Below are positions 7,380 to 15,554 of a stretch of DNA of 31,043 nt, in pieces. A program made the position numbers and the translations under genes. Origin of the DNA: Equadaptatus sp045642965 (GTDB taxonomy: Bacteria > Synergistota > Synergistia > Synergistales > Synergistaceae); contig JAZUJX010000040.1 of assembly GCA_045642965.1 (NCBI GenBank), forward strand, positions 1-31,043. Direction: 5' to 3'. The first letter of the stretch is position 1; the number at the start of each line of letters is the position of its first letter. The notes under the pieces were generated by a model. It had not been told where the DNA came from. It saw only the letters and a program-made list of their open reading frames with translations, and searched no databases.

Positions 7380-8735
7380 ATGTTTGATACCATAAAAGAA
7401 CGTTTCGGAAGCATATTTTCAGCCCTCGGCAGCAAAGGAAAGCTCTCGCAGCAGGATATTGACGAGGCTGCAAGAGAGATACGCCGCGCGCTGCTTGAGG
7501 CTGACGTTAATTTCAAGGTAGTCAAACAGCTTACCGAAGCAATTAAACAGCGTGCGGAAGGGCAGGAAACAGTAAATTCCGTAACGCCTTCGCAGCAGAT
7601 TTTTACAATCGTCTATGAAGAGCTTGTAAAAATTATGGGCGAGGAACCTGCGCCGCTGAAAATTTCCCCGAAGCCGCCGACAGTTTATCTCATGGCAGGG
7701 CTTCAGGGCTCAGGAAAAACAACCAGCACCGTGAAAATTGCAAAGCGTCTGCAGTCAAAGGGACATAAATGCCTGGCAGTTGCCTGTGACCTCAGAAGGC
7801 CTGCGGCAGTCGAGCAGCTGAGAGTTACGGCAGAACGCGCGAAGGTAGCTTTTTACGGACCTGAAAACGGCGAGACAAATCCCGTTTCAGTCGCGAAAAA
7901 AGCTCTCGGCTACGCGGAAGACCATCTCTGCGACGTAATTCTCGTAGATACAGCAGGACGGCTTCAGCTTGACGAAGAACTTATGCAGGAGCTTGAAGAG
8001 ATAAAAGCGGCTGTGTCGCCGACAGAAATCCTGCTTGTAGCGGATTCCATGACAGGCCAGGAAGCGGTGAACGTAGCCTCAGCCTTCAACGACAAGCTTT
8101 CGCTGACAGGAGTGGTGCTTACAAAGCTTGACGGCGACGCTCGCGGAGGTCCTTCGCTTGCAATACGCTCTGCGACCGGAGTCCCGATAAAGCTTGCAGG
8201 CTGCGGCGAAAAGACGGAAGATCTTGAGCTTTTTGACGCAAAACGCATGGCGCAGCGAATTCTCGGAATGGGTGACCTTCAGGGGCTGCTTGAAAAGGTT
8301 CAGGCGTCAACGAATCTGAACGATATGCAGAAGCTGACCGAGAACGTTATGTCAAACCGCTTTACGCTGAATGACATGCTTGCCCAGCTTCAACAGATAC
8401 AAAAGCTTGGTCCTCTGGACAAAATAGTTGAAATGCTTCCGGTTCCCGGCGCCGCGAAAGCTTTGCAGAACGCGGACATGGACGGAAAGAGACTGAAACA
8501 TCTCGAGGCGGTAATACTTTCAATGACGCCCGAAGAACGCAGCAATCCGGTGGTTATAAAAGGTTCGCGCCGCAGAAGAATAGCCGAAGGCTCAGGAACT
8601 ACCGTACAGCAGGTCAATCAGCTGCTTGCGCAGTATGACCAGATGAGGGGCATGATGAAAAGCTTTGGCGGAATGTCAGGCAAAAAAATGAAACAGCTTG
8701 CTTCGATGATGAAATTCAAAAACAATTTTTTCTAA
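7380..8735 (+). CDS. ffh: Signal recognition particle protein Ffh
   Basis: The 451-residue SRP54 GTPase binds signal sequences and 4.5S RNA and delivers nascent membrane proteins to FtsY. The N-terminal helical bundle occupies about 1-90. The NG GTPase domain has GLQGSGKTT (107-115), DTAGR (190-194) and TKLDGDARGG (248-257). The Met-rich M domain runs from about 300 to the end, including the RNA-binding segment near KGSRRRRIAEGSG. Length and order are normal. The start lies 2 nt after the ylxM stop. Confidence 0.98.
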   Translation: MFDTIKERFGSIFSALGSKGKLSQQDIDEAAREIRRALLEADVNFKVVKQLTEAIKQRAEGQETVNSVTPSQQIFTIVYEELVKIMGEEPAPLKISPKPPTVYLMAGLQGSGKTTSTVKIAKRLQSKGHKCLAVACDLRRPAAVEQLRVTAERAKVAFYGPENGETNPVSVAKKALGYAEDHLCDVILVDTAGRLQLDEELMQELEEIKAAVSPTEILLVADSMTGQEAVNVASAFNDKLSLTGVVLTKLDGDARGGPSLAIRSATGVPIKLAGCGEKTEDLELFDAKRMAQRILGMGDLQGLLEKVQASTNLNDMQKLTENVMSNRFTLNDMLAQLQQIQKLGPLDKIVEMLPVPGAAKALQNADMDGKRLKHLEAVILSMTPEERSNPVVIKGSRRRRIAEGSGTTVQQVNQLLAQYDQMRGMMKSFGGMSGKKMKQLASMMKFKNNFF

Positions 8736-8738
8736 AGC

Positions 8739-8760
8739 GAAAACGGCAAAAAGCCTTTTC
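8739..8760 (+). other. Small hairpin between ffh and rpsP
   Basis: GAAAACGGC (8739-8747) and GCCTTTTC (8753-8760) can pair with one bulged base. It is a weak stem with no T-run and lies just before the rpsP ribosome site. It might tune the drop or rise in expression between ffh and rpsP. Confidence 0.25.
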
Positions 8761-8803
8761 AAAATAAAGCACTAAAAAAACACAACAGGAGGTGTTTGAA
8801 CAG

Positions 8804-9166
8804 ATGTCAGTACGCATTCGTCTTTCACGCCACGGCAAAAAGAAAGCTCCGTTCTACCGTCTGGTCGTAACAGATTCACACAGCCCGAGAGATGGAAGAT
8901 TTATTGAAATCCTCGGTACTTACAATCCGATTACAACCCCGGCGGAAATCAAAGTCAACAACGAACGCGCAGCTTACTGGCTTGGCAAAGGCGCTACCCC
9001 GTCAGACACGGCAAAAATTCTTCTTCAGAAAGCCGGAGTTCTCGAGGCGCCTGTCTACGAACATGTAGAACCGAAAGCAAAGCTTTCAAAGAAAGCACAG
9101 GCTAAAGCAGAAGCGGCAGCAAAAGCAGAGGCAGAAGCGGCAGCCCAGCCTGCAGAAGCTGAATAA
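8804..9166 (+). CDS. rpsP: 30S ribosomal protein S16
   Basis: This 120-residue S16 has the conserved start SVRIRLSRHGKKKAPFYR and the GRFIEILGTYNP motif. The ATG at 8804 is chosen because S16 proteins begin with this residue pattern and AGGAGG is at 8787-8792; an in-frame GTG at 8792 overlaps that site. The C-terminal 30 or so residues are an Ala/Glu/Lys-rich low-complexity tail beyond the conserved S16 core. Confidence 0.98.
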   Translation: MSVRIRLSRHGKKKAPFYRLVVTDSHSPRDGRFIEILGTYNPITTPAEIKVNNERAAYWLGKGATPSDTAKILLQKAGVLEAPVYEHVEPKAKLSKKAQAKAEAAAKAEAEAAAQPAEAE

Positions 9167-9177
9167 GGCAGATACAG

Positions 9178-9423
9178 ATGCCGAACTATTCAGAGCTTGT
9201 AGAAGTTATTGTTAAAAGACTTGTTACCAAACCGGAAAACGTCGTCATTCATGAAGACAAAAACGAGAGCGGTGCAGTCCTTATAACAATAAAGGTCGCA
9301 CAGGACGATATCGGACGCGTGATCGGCAAAAAAGGCTCAACAATCAACGCAATCCGCCACGTCGCAAAAGCGGCGTCGATCAAGTCCGGCGAAAAAGTCG
9401 ATGTCGATATCGAAGAGGATTAA
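9178..9423 (+). CDS. khpA: KH-domain RNA-binding protein KhpA
   Basis: This 81-residue single type-II KH domain protein (YlqC/KhpA) has the GKKG loop at 50-53 in RVIGKKGSTINAI. It binds RNA, often with KhpB, and acts in post-transcriptional control and cell-size regulation in Gram-positives. Its place between rpsP and rimM is the usual one. Its last 23 nt overlap the rimM start. Confidence 0.95.
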   Translation: MPNYSELVEVIVKRLVTKPENVVIHEDKNESGAVLITIKVAQDDIGRVIGKKGSTINAIRHVAKAASIKSGEKVDVDIEED

Positions 9424-9943
9424 TTCCGAACGCGTTGTAATCGGCAAAATAGCCGCGGCACACGGCGTGAAAGGCACCATGCTGATTTTTCCGCTTACGG
9501 ATTTTCCCGAACGCTTTCTTGATATGAAGGAGCTTGTTCTGGAAAAACCTGGCAAACCAAGCCGTACTTTGAAGGTAAAAAGCATTGCACCGTACAGCGG
9601 AAAAGGAACGTTTTTCCTCAACGCGGAGGGCATAAACTCCATGGACGAGGCGGAACTTCTCAAAGGCAGCCTGATTACGGTAGACAAATCCGAGAGAGTC
9701 GAACTTTCTGAAAACGAATTTTGGACAGATGACCTCAAAGGAATGAAGGTTTTGGATTCCGAAACGAGTGAAGAGCTCGGAAAGCTGGAAGAGATTATGG
9801 AAACGGGGAGCAATGACGTCTACCTGATCCGAACAGCTGACGGAAGTTTGAAACCGCTGCCTGCAATCAGAACAGCCGTACAGAGAGTCGACGTCGGCGG
9901 CAAAACGCTCTACGCTTCAGTGCCGGAAGGTCTTTGGGATTAA
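9401..9943 (+). CDS. rimM: 16S rRNA maturation factor RimM
   Basis: This 180-residue protein promotes assembly of the 30S head and binds S19. The N-terminal RimM domain begins VVIGKIAAAHGVKGTM, and the C-terminal PRC-barrel has the segment from about 100 on (WTDDLKGMKVLD, DVYLIR). The only plausible in-frame start codon is the ATG at 9401, inside khpA in another frame. No ATG, GTG or TTG occurs between there and the conserved core, so the genes overlap by 23 nt. Translation probably relies on coupling to khpA. Confidence 0.93.
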   Translation: MSISKRINSERVVIGKIAAAHGVKGTMLIFPLTDFPERFLDMKELVLEKPGKPSRTLKVKSIAPYSGKGTFFLNAEGINSMDEAELLKGSLITVDKSERVELSENEFWTDDLKGMKVLDSETSEELGKLEEIMETGSNDVYLIRTADGSLKPLPAIRTAVQRVDVGGKTLYASVPEGLWD

Positions 9944-9944
9944 A

Positions 9945-11198
9945 ATGAAAATTTCAATTCTTACCGCCTTCCCCGACCTAATGAAAAATTACGTCAGCGC
10001 AAGCATTTTAGGCAGAGCGGCAGCCGGCGGCAAACTGGAAATTGAAGTGATCGACCTCCGCGATTTTGCGGACGGGGATTACAGACAGATTGACGATTAT
10101 TGCTACGGAAGCGGCGGAATGATACTGAAACCGGAGCCTCTCGAAAGAGCGCTTGAAAGCGTTTCAAAAGAAAGCAGACCGTTTGTGGTATATCCGTCGC
10201 CGCAGGGAACAACGCTCTATCAGGAACTTGTTGAAGAGCTTTCCCGCAAGGAACATCTTGTCATAGTCTGCGGACATTACGAAGGCGTTGACGAGCGGTT
10301 TACGCAGAAATACGTTGACATGGAGATTTCCCTCGGCGATTTTGTCCTTACAGGCGGGGAAATGCCAGCAATGGCAATTACCGACTCAGTTGCGCGGCTT
10401 ATTCCGGGGGTAGTCGGAAGCAGTTCTTCGGTTGAAAACGATTCCTTCTACGACGGAATGCTTGACACTCCGCACTATACGAGACCTGCCGAATGGCAGG
10501 GCGAAAAAGTGCCGGAAGTGCTGCTTGGCGGAAACGATGCTGCTATTGAGAAATGGCGCGGCAGACAGTCCGTTGAAAGAACCTTGAAAAGACGTCCGGA
10601 TATTGTCGGAAGGGCAGGCTTGACACCATGGCTCTCCGGAGGCAGTTACGTAATGGAGCTGCACTATCCGGTACTCGGCAAAGACGGCGAAAAAACGTCA
10701 ACCGCGATAACAGGCATGGATATTCACGACATTGCTCGTGCGTGCAGAACCTACGGCATAAAAAAATATCTGCTGGTGACGCCTCTGGCTCCTCAGAGAG
10801 AAATGGCGCGGCGCATCATTACTCACTGGACGGAAGGCTGGGGCGCATCGCATAACCCCGACAGGGCTGAAGCGTTCAGCAGAATTAAGATTTTTGCCTC
10901 TGCGGAAAAAGCCTATGACTGGATTCGCGAAAAAGAAAAATGTGAGCCGTTTAAAATCGCTACAACTGCCAAACAGAGCGCCAACGCCGTGCACTGGCTG
11001 ACGCTCAAGCGGGAAATACTTGAAAAGGAACTCCGCCCCGTATTTATTTTCGGAACAGGCTGGGGACTTCACAAGGAAATTCTCGACACGGCTGATGCGA
11101 CAATGACTCCGATAGAAGGCGGAGATGACGGCTGGAACCATCTTTCCGTAAGAAGCGCTGTCAGCATAACGCTTGACAGATTCTTCGGCAAAAGATAA
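9945..11198 (+). CDS. trmD: TrmD tRNA m1G37 methyltransferase fused to a second SPOUT-type methyltransferase domain
   Basis: Of 417 residues, 1 to about 225 are a standard TrmD: ILTAFPDL start, GSGGMILKPEP near 55-65, GHYEGVDER around 110-118, SLGDFVLTGGE near 129-139 and the LDTPHYTRP segment around 173-181. TrmD uses SAM to methylate G37 of tRNA and prevents frameshifting. Residues from about 233 to 417 form an extra domain (VLGKDGEKTSTAITGMDIHD, YGIKKYLLVTPL, FIFGTGWGLH, LSVRSAVSI). I assign it to the SPOUT-like RNA methyltransferase family PF09936 (DUF2168 type), which in other bacteria such as Thermotoga is a separate gene beside trmD. TrmD proteins are normally near 240-260 residues. 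The gene starts 1 nt after rimM. Confidence 0.93.
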   Translation: MKISILTAFPDLMKNYVSASILGRAAAGGKLEIEVIDLRDFADGDYRQIDDYCYGSGGMILKPEPLERALESVSKESRPFVVYPSPQGTTLYQELVEELSRKEHLVIVCGHYEGVDERFTQKYVDMEISLGDFVLTGGEMPAMAITDSVARLIPGVVGSSSSVENDSFYDGMLDTPHYTRPAEWQGEKVPEVLLGGNDAAIEKWRGRQSVERTLKRRPDIVGRAGLTPWLSGGSYVMELHYPVLGKDGEKTSTAITGMDIHDIARACRTYGIKKYLLVTPLAPQREMARRIITHWTEGWGASHNPDRAEAFSRIKIFASAEKAYDWIREKEKCEPFKIATTAKQSANAVHWLTLKREILEKELRPVFIFGTGWGLHKEILDTADATMTPIEGGDDGWNHLSVRSAVSITLDRFFGKR

Positions 11199-11246
11199 AA
11201 CTGACTGCACTGCAGACAGACAAACAGAATTTAAACTTGTCAGATT

Positions 11247-11274
11247 CCATGCCGGTACAATGACCGGCCGCTGG
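11247..11274 (+). promoter_or_regulatory. Leader hairpin upstream of rplS
   Basis: GCCGGT (11251-11256) pairs with ACCGGC (11263-11268); outer CCA and TGG extend it across an internal loop. It lies in the 105-nt gap between trmD and rplS, 15 nt before the ribosome site. A role in L19 autoregulation or RNA processing is possible but not shown. Confidence 0.35.
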
Positions 11275-11303
11275 AAACAAGATTATGCAAGGAGGGAAAA
11301 CAG

Positions 11304-11672
11304 ATGATAGACCCCAGAATAGCTCTCGTTGAAAAGAAATTCCAGAAAGCTGAAGGAACACTTCCTGAATTCCGTTCAGGAGACACCGTTAAGGTCAGCG
11401 TCAAAGTTAAAGAAGGCGAACGCGAACGCATTCAGGTTTTTGAAGGCGTAGTTATCAGCAAAATGCACGGCGGACTGCGCGAAAGCTTCGTAGTACGCAA
11501 AATATCAAACGGCGTAGGCGTTGAAAGAATATTCCCTGTCAACTGCCCGACAGTTGATAAAATCGAAGTCGTGCGTCACGGTAAAGTCCGCAGAGCAAAG
11601 CTTTACTATCTCCGCAAACTCAGCGGCAAAGCTGCCCGTATCAAAGAACGCCGCGATTTTTCAGAGAAATAA
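11304..11672 (+). CDS. rplS: 50S ribosomal protein L19
   Basis: This 122-residue L19 lies at the 30S-50S interface. Conserved features include FRSGDTVKVSVKVKEGERERIQVFEG, then GVGVERIFP and KVRRAKLYYLR. AAGGAGGG (11289-11296) precedes the ATG by 7 nt. It is the last protein gene of the operon. No terminator follows before the tRNA-Leu promoter, so readthrough into tRNA-Leu is possible. Confidence 0.98.
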   Translation: MIDPRIALVEKKFQKAEGTLPEFRSGDTVKVSVKVKEGERERIQVFEGVVISKMHGGLRESFVVRKISNGVGVERIFPVNCPTVDKIEVVRHGKVRRAKLYYLRKLSGKAARIKERRDFSEK

Positions 11673-11681
11673 AAAAATCGC

Positions 11682-11710
11682 TTGACTTAGTACGCTTCAC
11701 TGCGTATAAT
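11682..11710 (+). promoter_or_regulatory. tRNA-Leu promoter
   Basis: TTGACT (11682-11687), a 17-nt spacer and TATAAT (11705-11710) are near consensus and lie 10 nt before the tRNA. Confidence 0.9.
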
Positions 11711-11720
11711 GTCTAAGTTC

Positions 11721-11805
11721 GCCGGGGTGGTGGAATTGGTAGACACGCACGTTTGAGGGGCGTGTGGGGAGACCCTTACGAGTTCGATTCTCGTCTCCGG
11801 CACCA
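11721..11805 (+). tRNA. tRNA-Leu (GAG)
   Basis: An 85-nt class II tRNA with a long variable arm. The acceptor GCCGGGG pairs with CTCCGGC, anticodon stem CACGT/GCGTG encloses TTGAGGG (anticodon GAG, reads CUC/CUU), and the T arm reads AGTTCGATTCT. CCA is encoded. Confidence 0.97.
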
Positions 11806-11818
11806 TTTTAAACCCTCT

Positions 11819-11847
11819 GAGAGGTTCGCAAGAACCTCTCTTTTTTT
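11819..11847 (+). terminator. Intrinsic terminator after tRNA-Leu
   Basis: GAGAGGTTC (11819-11827) and GAACCTCTC (11832-11840) form a 9-bp stem with a GCAA loop followed by seven T residues. It probably ends both the tRNA and any rplS readthrough transcript. Confidence 0.95.
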
Positions 11848-11921
11848 ATCTTTTCTTTTGTTTCCTTTTGGCTCTATATGGGTTAAAATAAATGCATAAT
11901 AAAGACAGGAAGTGGCGTGAA

Positions 11922-12596
11922 ATGAAAATTCTTGCGGTCAACGGCAGCCCGCGCAAGGGCTGGAATACCTCGCAAATGCTTGAAAGCGTGCTGAAAGGTG
12001 CAGCTTCTCTCGGCGCTGAAACCGAGCTTGTAAATCTTTACGAGCTGGAGCCGTTCACGGGCTGCAGAAGCTGTTTTGCGTGCAAATACAACAATGAATC
12101 GTGCTACGGAAAATGCGGCTGGCAGGACGGACTTACGCCGCTGCTTGAAAAAATCAAGACGGTTGACGCATTCGTACTTGGCTCTCCCGTATATCTTTCC
12201 GACGTTTCAAGCGGAGTTCGCGCGCTTATAGAGCGCATGATATTCCCCGTTTTTCAGTACACGAACGACAACAAAAGCCTTGTCGGCAAAAAAATCGCCT
12301 GCGGGCTTATTCTCACAATGAACGTGCCCCGTCACATGATGGTGCGTCTGCATTATAACCGCCCCGACGGTGCTTTCGGACTTATTCAGCGTTTTCTCGG
12401 ACATTTTTACGGCAGCTGCGAAATGCTCTGCGCGTGCGACACCTATCAGTTTGACAACTATGCAGACTACGTCTGCACTATGTTTGACGCCGGACACAAA
12501 GCGGAAATGCGTGAGAAACAGTTCCCGAAAGATCTGCAAAAGGCGTTTGACCTTGGAAAGCTGCTGATCAGCCAGGCAGAAAAACATCATAAATAG
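11922..12596 (+). CDS. NADPH-dependent FMN reductase / iron-sulfur flavoprotein-like
   Basis: This 224-residue flavodoxin-fold protein is predicted to bind FMN through GSPRKGWNTS near residues 8-17. A cysteine cluster follows (CRSCFACKYNNESCYGKC, about 48-65), and LGSPVYLSDVSSG contacts the flavin. The combination resembles the NAD(P)H-dependent FMN reductase / iron-sulfur flavoprotein group of anaerobes, which move electrons to quinones, oxygen or unknown acceptors. The cysteine spacing is compatible with a cluster, but this is not certain. ATG 11922 is preferred over an in-frame ATG at 11892 because the conserved MKILAVNGSP begins there, with AGGAAG at 11907-11912. It lies 3 nt upstream of addB, so it is probably co-transcribed. 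Confidence 0.85.
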   Translation: MKILAVNGSPRKGWNTSQMLESVLKGAASLGAETELVNLYELEPFTGCRSCFACKYNNESCYGKCGWQDGLTPLLEKIKTVDAFVLGSPVYLSDVSSGVRALIERMIFPVFQYTNDNKSLVGKKIACGLILTMNVPRHMMVRLHYNRPDGAFGLIQRFLGHFYGSCEMLCACDTYQFDNYADYVCTMFDAGHKAEMREKQFPKDLQKAFDLGKLLISQAEKHHK

Positions 12597-12599
12597 TTT

Positions 12600-15554
12600 A
12601 TGAGCGAACTTTACACGTATTTCAGAATATCCGAAGCGGCAGAAAAACTTTCTGCCCTGTATGGCAAATACGGGCAGAAGGTGTTTTTTCTTGTACCTGC
12701 AACGCTTGACAAGGATACCTTAACAGACCTTATAACCGGCGGCAAAGCTGTTTTCGGCGAGCGTCCTGTCATCATGACAATTGGAGAGTTGTACGGCAAA
12801 ACCGTTGAAAAAGACGATAACCCCCTTCGTGTTATCGACCCTCCCGACCATAAGCTGATACTGAAATATCTCGTTGAGGAATACAAAAACGAAAACAACG
12901 GCAGAAAGTTTCCCGCCGGCATGGGGCATGCAGGCTTTGTTACGCTGCTGTCCGACAATATTCATACTCTGATAAAAGAGGGCATTTCACCTGAGCTGTT
13001 ATATACCAAGCTTGCGGACGGATTTGACGGCGGAGACGATTTGTCACCCGAAGAAATTTTGTACAGCTTGTACAGAAAATATACTGACTATCTGAACCAA
13101 AACGGCCTCGCAGACGCAATTCAGATACCTGACAAACTCAGGCAGCGGCTTGTTTCCGACAGCAATCCGTTAAAAGGCAGAGTTCTTGCCGTTGTCGGTT
13201 TCAGCACCTTTACGGGAAATCAGCTCAAGCTGTTTGAGCAGCTCGGCAAAATATGCGGCTGCGTCTATTTTATGCCGCGTACTGGAATGACTGCCAAAAA
13301 TTTCCGCGGCGGCATACAGCAGCTTTCGGTTTTTGACGGAATGTCTGAGCCCCAGCCCTGCGAAAAAAACGTCAGTCCTCTGAAAGTCCGGAAACTTGAA
13401 GCTGGCAATACAAATCTTGAATATATGGCTGCTGTTCGTGAGCTTGCGCTTTGGAAACTCGGCAGGGGGAGACTTGCCGAAGGCTTTGGCGAGCTTTCCG
13501 ACTTCGGGCAGATTGGTATACTTACCTCGCCGCAGACGCTTGACAGCGCTGAAAACGAACTGCGCCGCTACAACATACCGTACAACGTTGTTCTGCGCGG
13601 CACCGTGCTTGACACTCCCTTGGGCAGACTGCCGCAGCTTATATGGAACGCCTGCGTTTCGCAATGGGATACGGGGGAAACAGCTGCGTTGCTTTCCGAG
13701 CCTTTGCTTTCGCCGAACGATTTTGACAGAAGAAAATATCTGCGGCTTTTCCCGAAAGGAGAAGAAGGCTGGCGGAAGGCTCTGAAAAACGACGGAGAAG
13801 TACTTGACCTTTTCGGCAGACTGGCGGATTTCTGCCGTGCTGTCAAAAAGAAAAATTCTCCCGTTCAGATTCTCGCGCTTTGGAAAACTTTTCTTGAGAC
13901 GCTTAACGCGCAGTCGTCCGCTTCAAAGCTTGTCGAAGACGATTCCGCATTTGACTACACCGTTAAAAACATATCACTTGCGCTGCATGAGCTGGATAAA
14001 AAAATTGCGGTGCTGCAGGACGTGAACAAAAATATCGGCGAAGCCTCAAATGTCGTTTTTGAAGGCGGCGACGCGATAAATTTTCTGCTTGACTGGGCAT
14101 CGACAGCCACACTCTCAATACAGCTTCCGCAGAAAAACTGCGTTACGCTCTACGGCAAAGCGCCTGCCACCTTTGAACAGCACGATTTTTGGATTATGAC
14201 CGATATTGACGCGAAAAGCTGGCCGGGTACGCTGCGTGATTCGCCGCTTCTGCGCAGGGAACAGCTTGCCATTGTCAACGGCAGGGATGAAAACGCCGCT
14301 GAAAAAAATCTCAAAACGGAACATATTCCTACGCTCTCCGAGCAGCGCGAGCAGAAAGAACTGCTTCTCCGCAGACTGCTTGCGACAGCAAAAAAAGGTG
14401 CCGTCATTGCGCGTTCTCTCACGGACGAAAACGGAAGACCTCTCGGAGAATCTGTGTTTGTTCCGCGTCTTTTTGACAAAAAACAGACATACTTATCACA
14501 GGCGCCTTTTGACCTCTGTGGTGAACCTCTTGTCTATACGCTTGCCAGCGCGCTTCCGCAGGACGGAGACGACTGGTTTGCGGCTGCCGAGATTCCTGAA
14601 AACTTGACAAAAACAGAACGCGGCAAATTCCCGAGGACTGCAATATATCGTCCGGAGGAACTTACCGTTTCGCTCAGCAGACTGGACGACTGGCTGAAAT
14701 GCCCGTATCTTTACTGGTGCAGAAAAACAGGTCTTTATCCGTGGGATGACAGCGCTTTTGACACGCTTTCCGCGGGAAACCTGAATCACAAGCTTTGGGA
14801 AAACTACTGGAAACAGCCGGAAGAAGAACGGGGAGCCTTTACCGGCTACGTTGAGACAAACTGGGAAAACGAAGCTGTACGCGCCGAATATCCGGCTCTG
14901 TTCTCACAGAGGCTGAAACGCCGCGAAACGCTTCTGAAACAGCAGGCTTTGTCGCTTGCCGCGCTTCAGGACGCCATAGAGACAAACGCGAAGGCTCACG
15001 GCAGAATAAGGGTTGAAGTCGAAACGGATTTGAAAGACGAAAACGGCTGCGATTTTGAAATTAACGGTGTAAAATTCCGCGGCAAGTTTGACAGACTTGA
15101 CGTGTACACGGACAATAGAGCTGTAATTCTCGACTACAAACTCGGCACCGCCGAAAAACACAAGAACGATCTGCAGCTTGCGGCATATGCGTATCTGCTG
15201 AAAAAACTGCGCGGATTGGAAACAGTTGGTTTCGGCTGGCTGGGACATGCAGACGGGAGGCTCTGCGGCTGTTTTGCCGAAGATATGCAGCAGATTTACG
15301 TTTTGTCAGATAAAATGAAAAACAAAACGGTACTTTGCAAAAAGATAACTCCTGAAGGGCAGATTGCCAAAGCGGAAGAAGCTCTGTACAAAATAGCCGA
15401 AGCAGTCAGACAGGGCAGCTTTGAAGCAAATTATGCCGCGAGAGAAGGCAGCGGAAGCCTGTGTCAGAACTGTGTCTATCAGACGCTCTGCCGCAGGCGG
15501 GAAGATCCGTATTATTCGGAAGCAAGCGAAGAAAGCGCGGAGGACGAGGCATGA
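12600..15554 (+). CDS. addB: AddB-type helicase-nuclease subunit B
   Basis: This 984-residue protein matches the AddB/RexB plan: an inactivated helicase-like N-terminal region (about 1-650) and a C-terminal RecB-family PD-(D/E)XK nuclease. Nuclease residues include Asp831 in GKFDRLD and Asp845/Lys847 in ILDYK. Four Cys of the AddB iron-sulfur signature are present: Cys701 in LKCPYLYW, then Cys955, Cys958 and Cys964 (C-x2-C-x5-C). With AddA it would resect double-strand breaks to start recombination. No Walker A motif is obvious at the N-terminus. It begins 3 nt after the flavoprotein gene without a clear ribosome site and overlaps addA by 4 nt (ATGA). It is shorter than Bacillus AddB (about 1160 residues). 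Confidence 0.88.
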   Translation: MSELYTYFRISEAAEKLSALYGKYGQKVFFLVPATLDKDTLTDLITGGKAVFGERPVIMTIGELYGKTVEKDDNPLRVIDPPDHKLILKYLVEEYKNENNGRKFPAGMGHAGFVTLLSDNIHTLIKEGISPELLYTKLADGFDGGDDLSPEEILYSLYRKYTDYLNQNGLADAIQIPDKLRQRLVSDSNPLKGRVLAVVGFSTFTGNQLKLFEQLGKICGCVYFMPRTGMTAKNFRGGIQQLSVFDGMSEPQPCEKNVSPLKVRKLEAGNTNLEYMAAVRELALWKLGRGRLAEGFGELSDFGQIGILTSPQTLDSAENELRRYNIPYNVVLRGTVLDTPLGRLPQLIWNACVSQWDTGETAALLSEPLLSPNDFDRRKYLRLFPKGEEGWRKALKNDGEVLDLFGRLADFCRAVKKKNSPVQILALWKTFLETLNAQSSASKLVEDDSAFDYTVKNISLALHELDKKIAVLQDVNKNIGEASNVVFEGGDAINFLLDWASTATLSIQLPQKNCVTLYGKAPATFEQHDFWIMTDIDAKSWPGTLRDSPLLRREQLAIVNGRDENAAEKNLKTEHIPTLSEQREQKELLLRRLLATAKKGAVIARSLTDENGRPLGESVFVPRLFDKKQTYLSQAPFDLCGEPLVYTLASALPQDGDDWFAAAEIPENLTKTERGKFPRTAIYRPEELTVSLSRLDDWLKCPYLYWCRKTGLYPWDDSAFDTLSAGNLNHKLWENYWKQPEEERGAFTGYVETNWENEAVRAEYPALFSQRLKRRETLLKQQALSLAALQDAIETNAKAHGRIRVEVETDLKDENGCDFEINGVKFRGKFDRLDVYTDNRAVILDYKLGTAEKHKNDLQLAAYAYLLKKLRGLETVGFGWLGHADGRLCGCFAEDMQQIYVLSDKMKNKTVLCKKITPEGQIAKAEEALYKIAEAVRQGSFEANYAAREGSGSLCQNCVYQTLCRRREDPYYSEASEESAEDEA

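Noticed and set aside
15461..15550. Extended N-terminus of AddA
   Set aside because: The extension lies inside addB in another frame; the ATG at 15551 gives the usual AddA start and a typical ATGA overlap.
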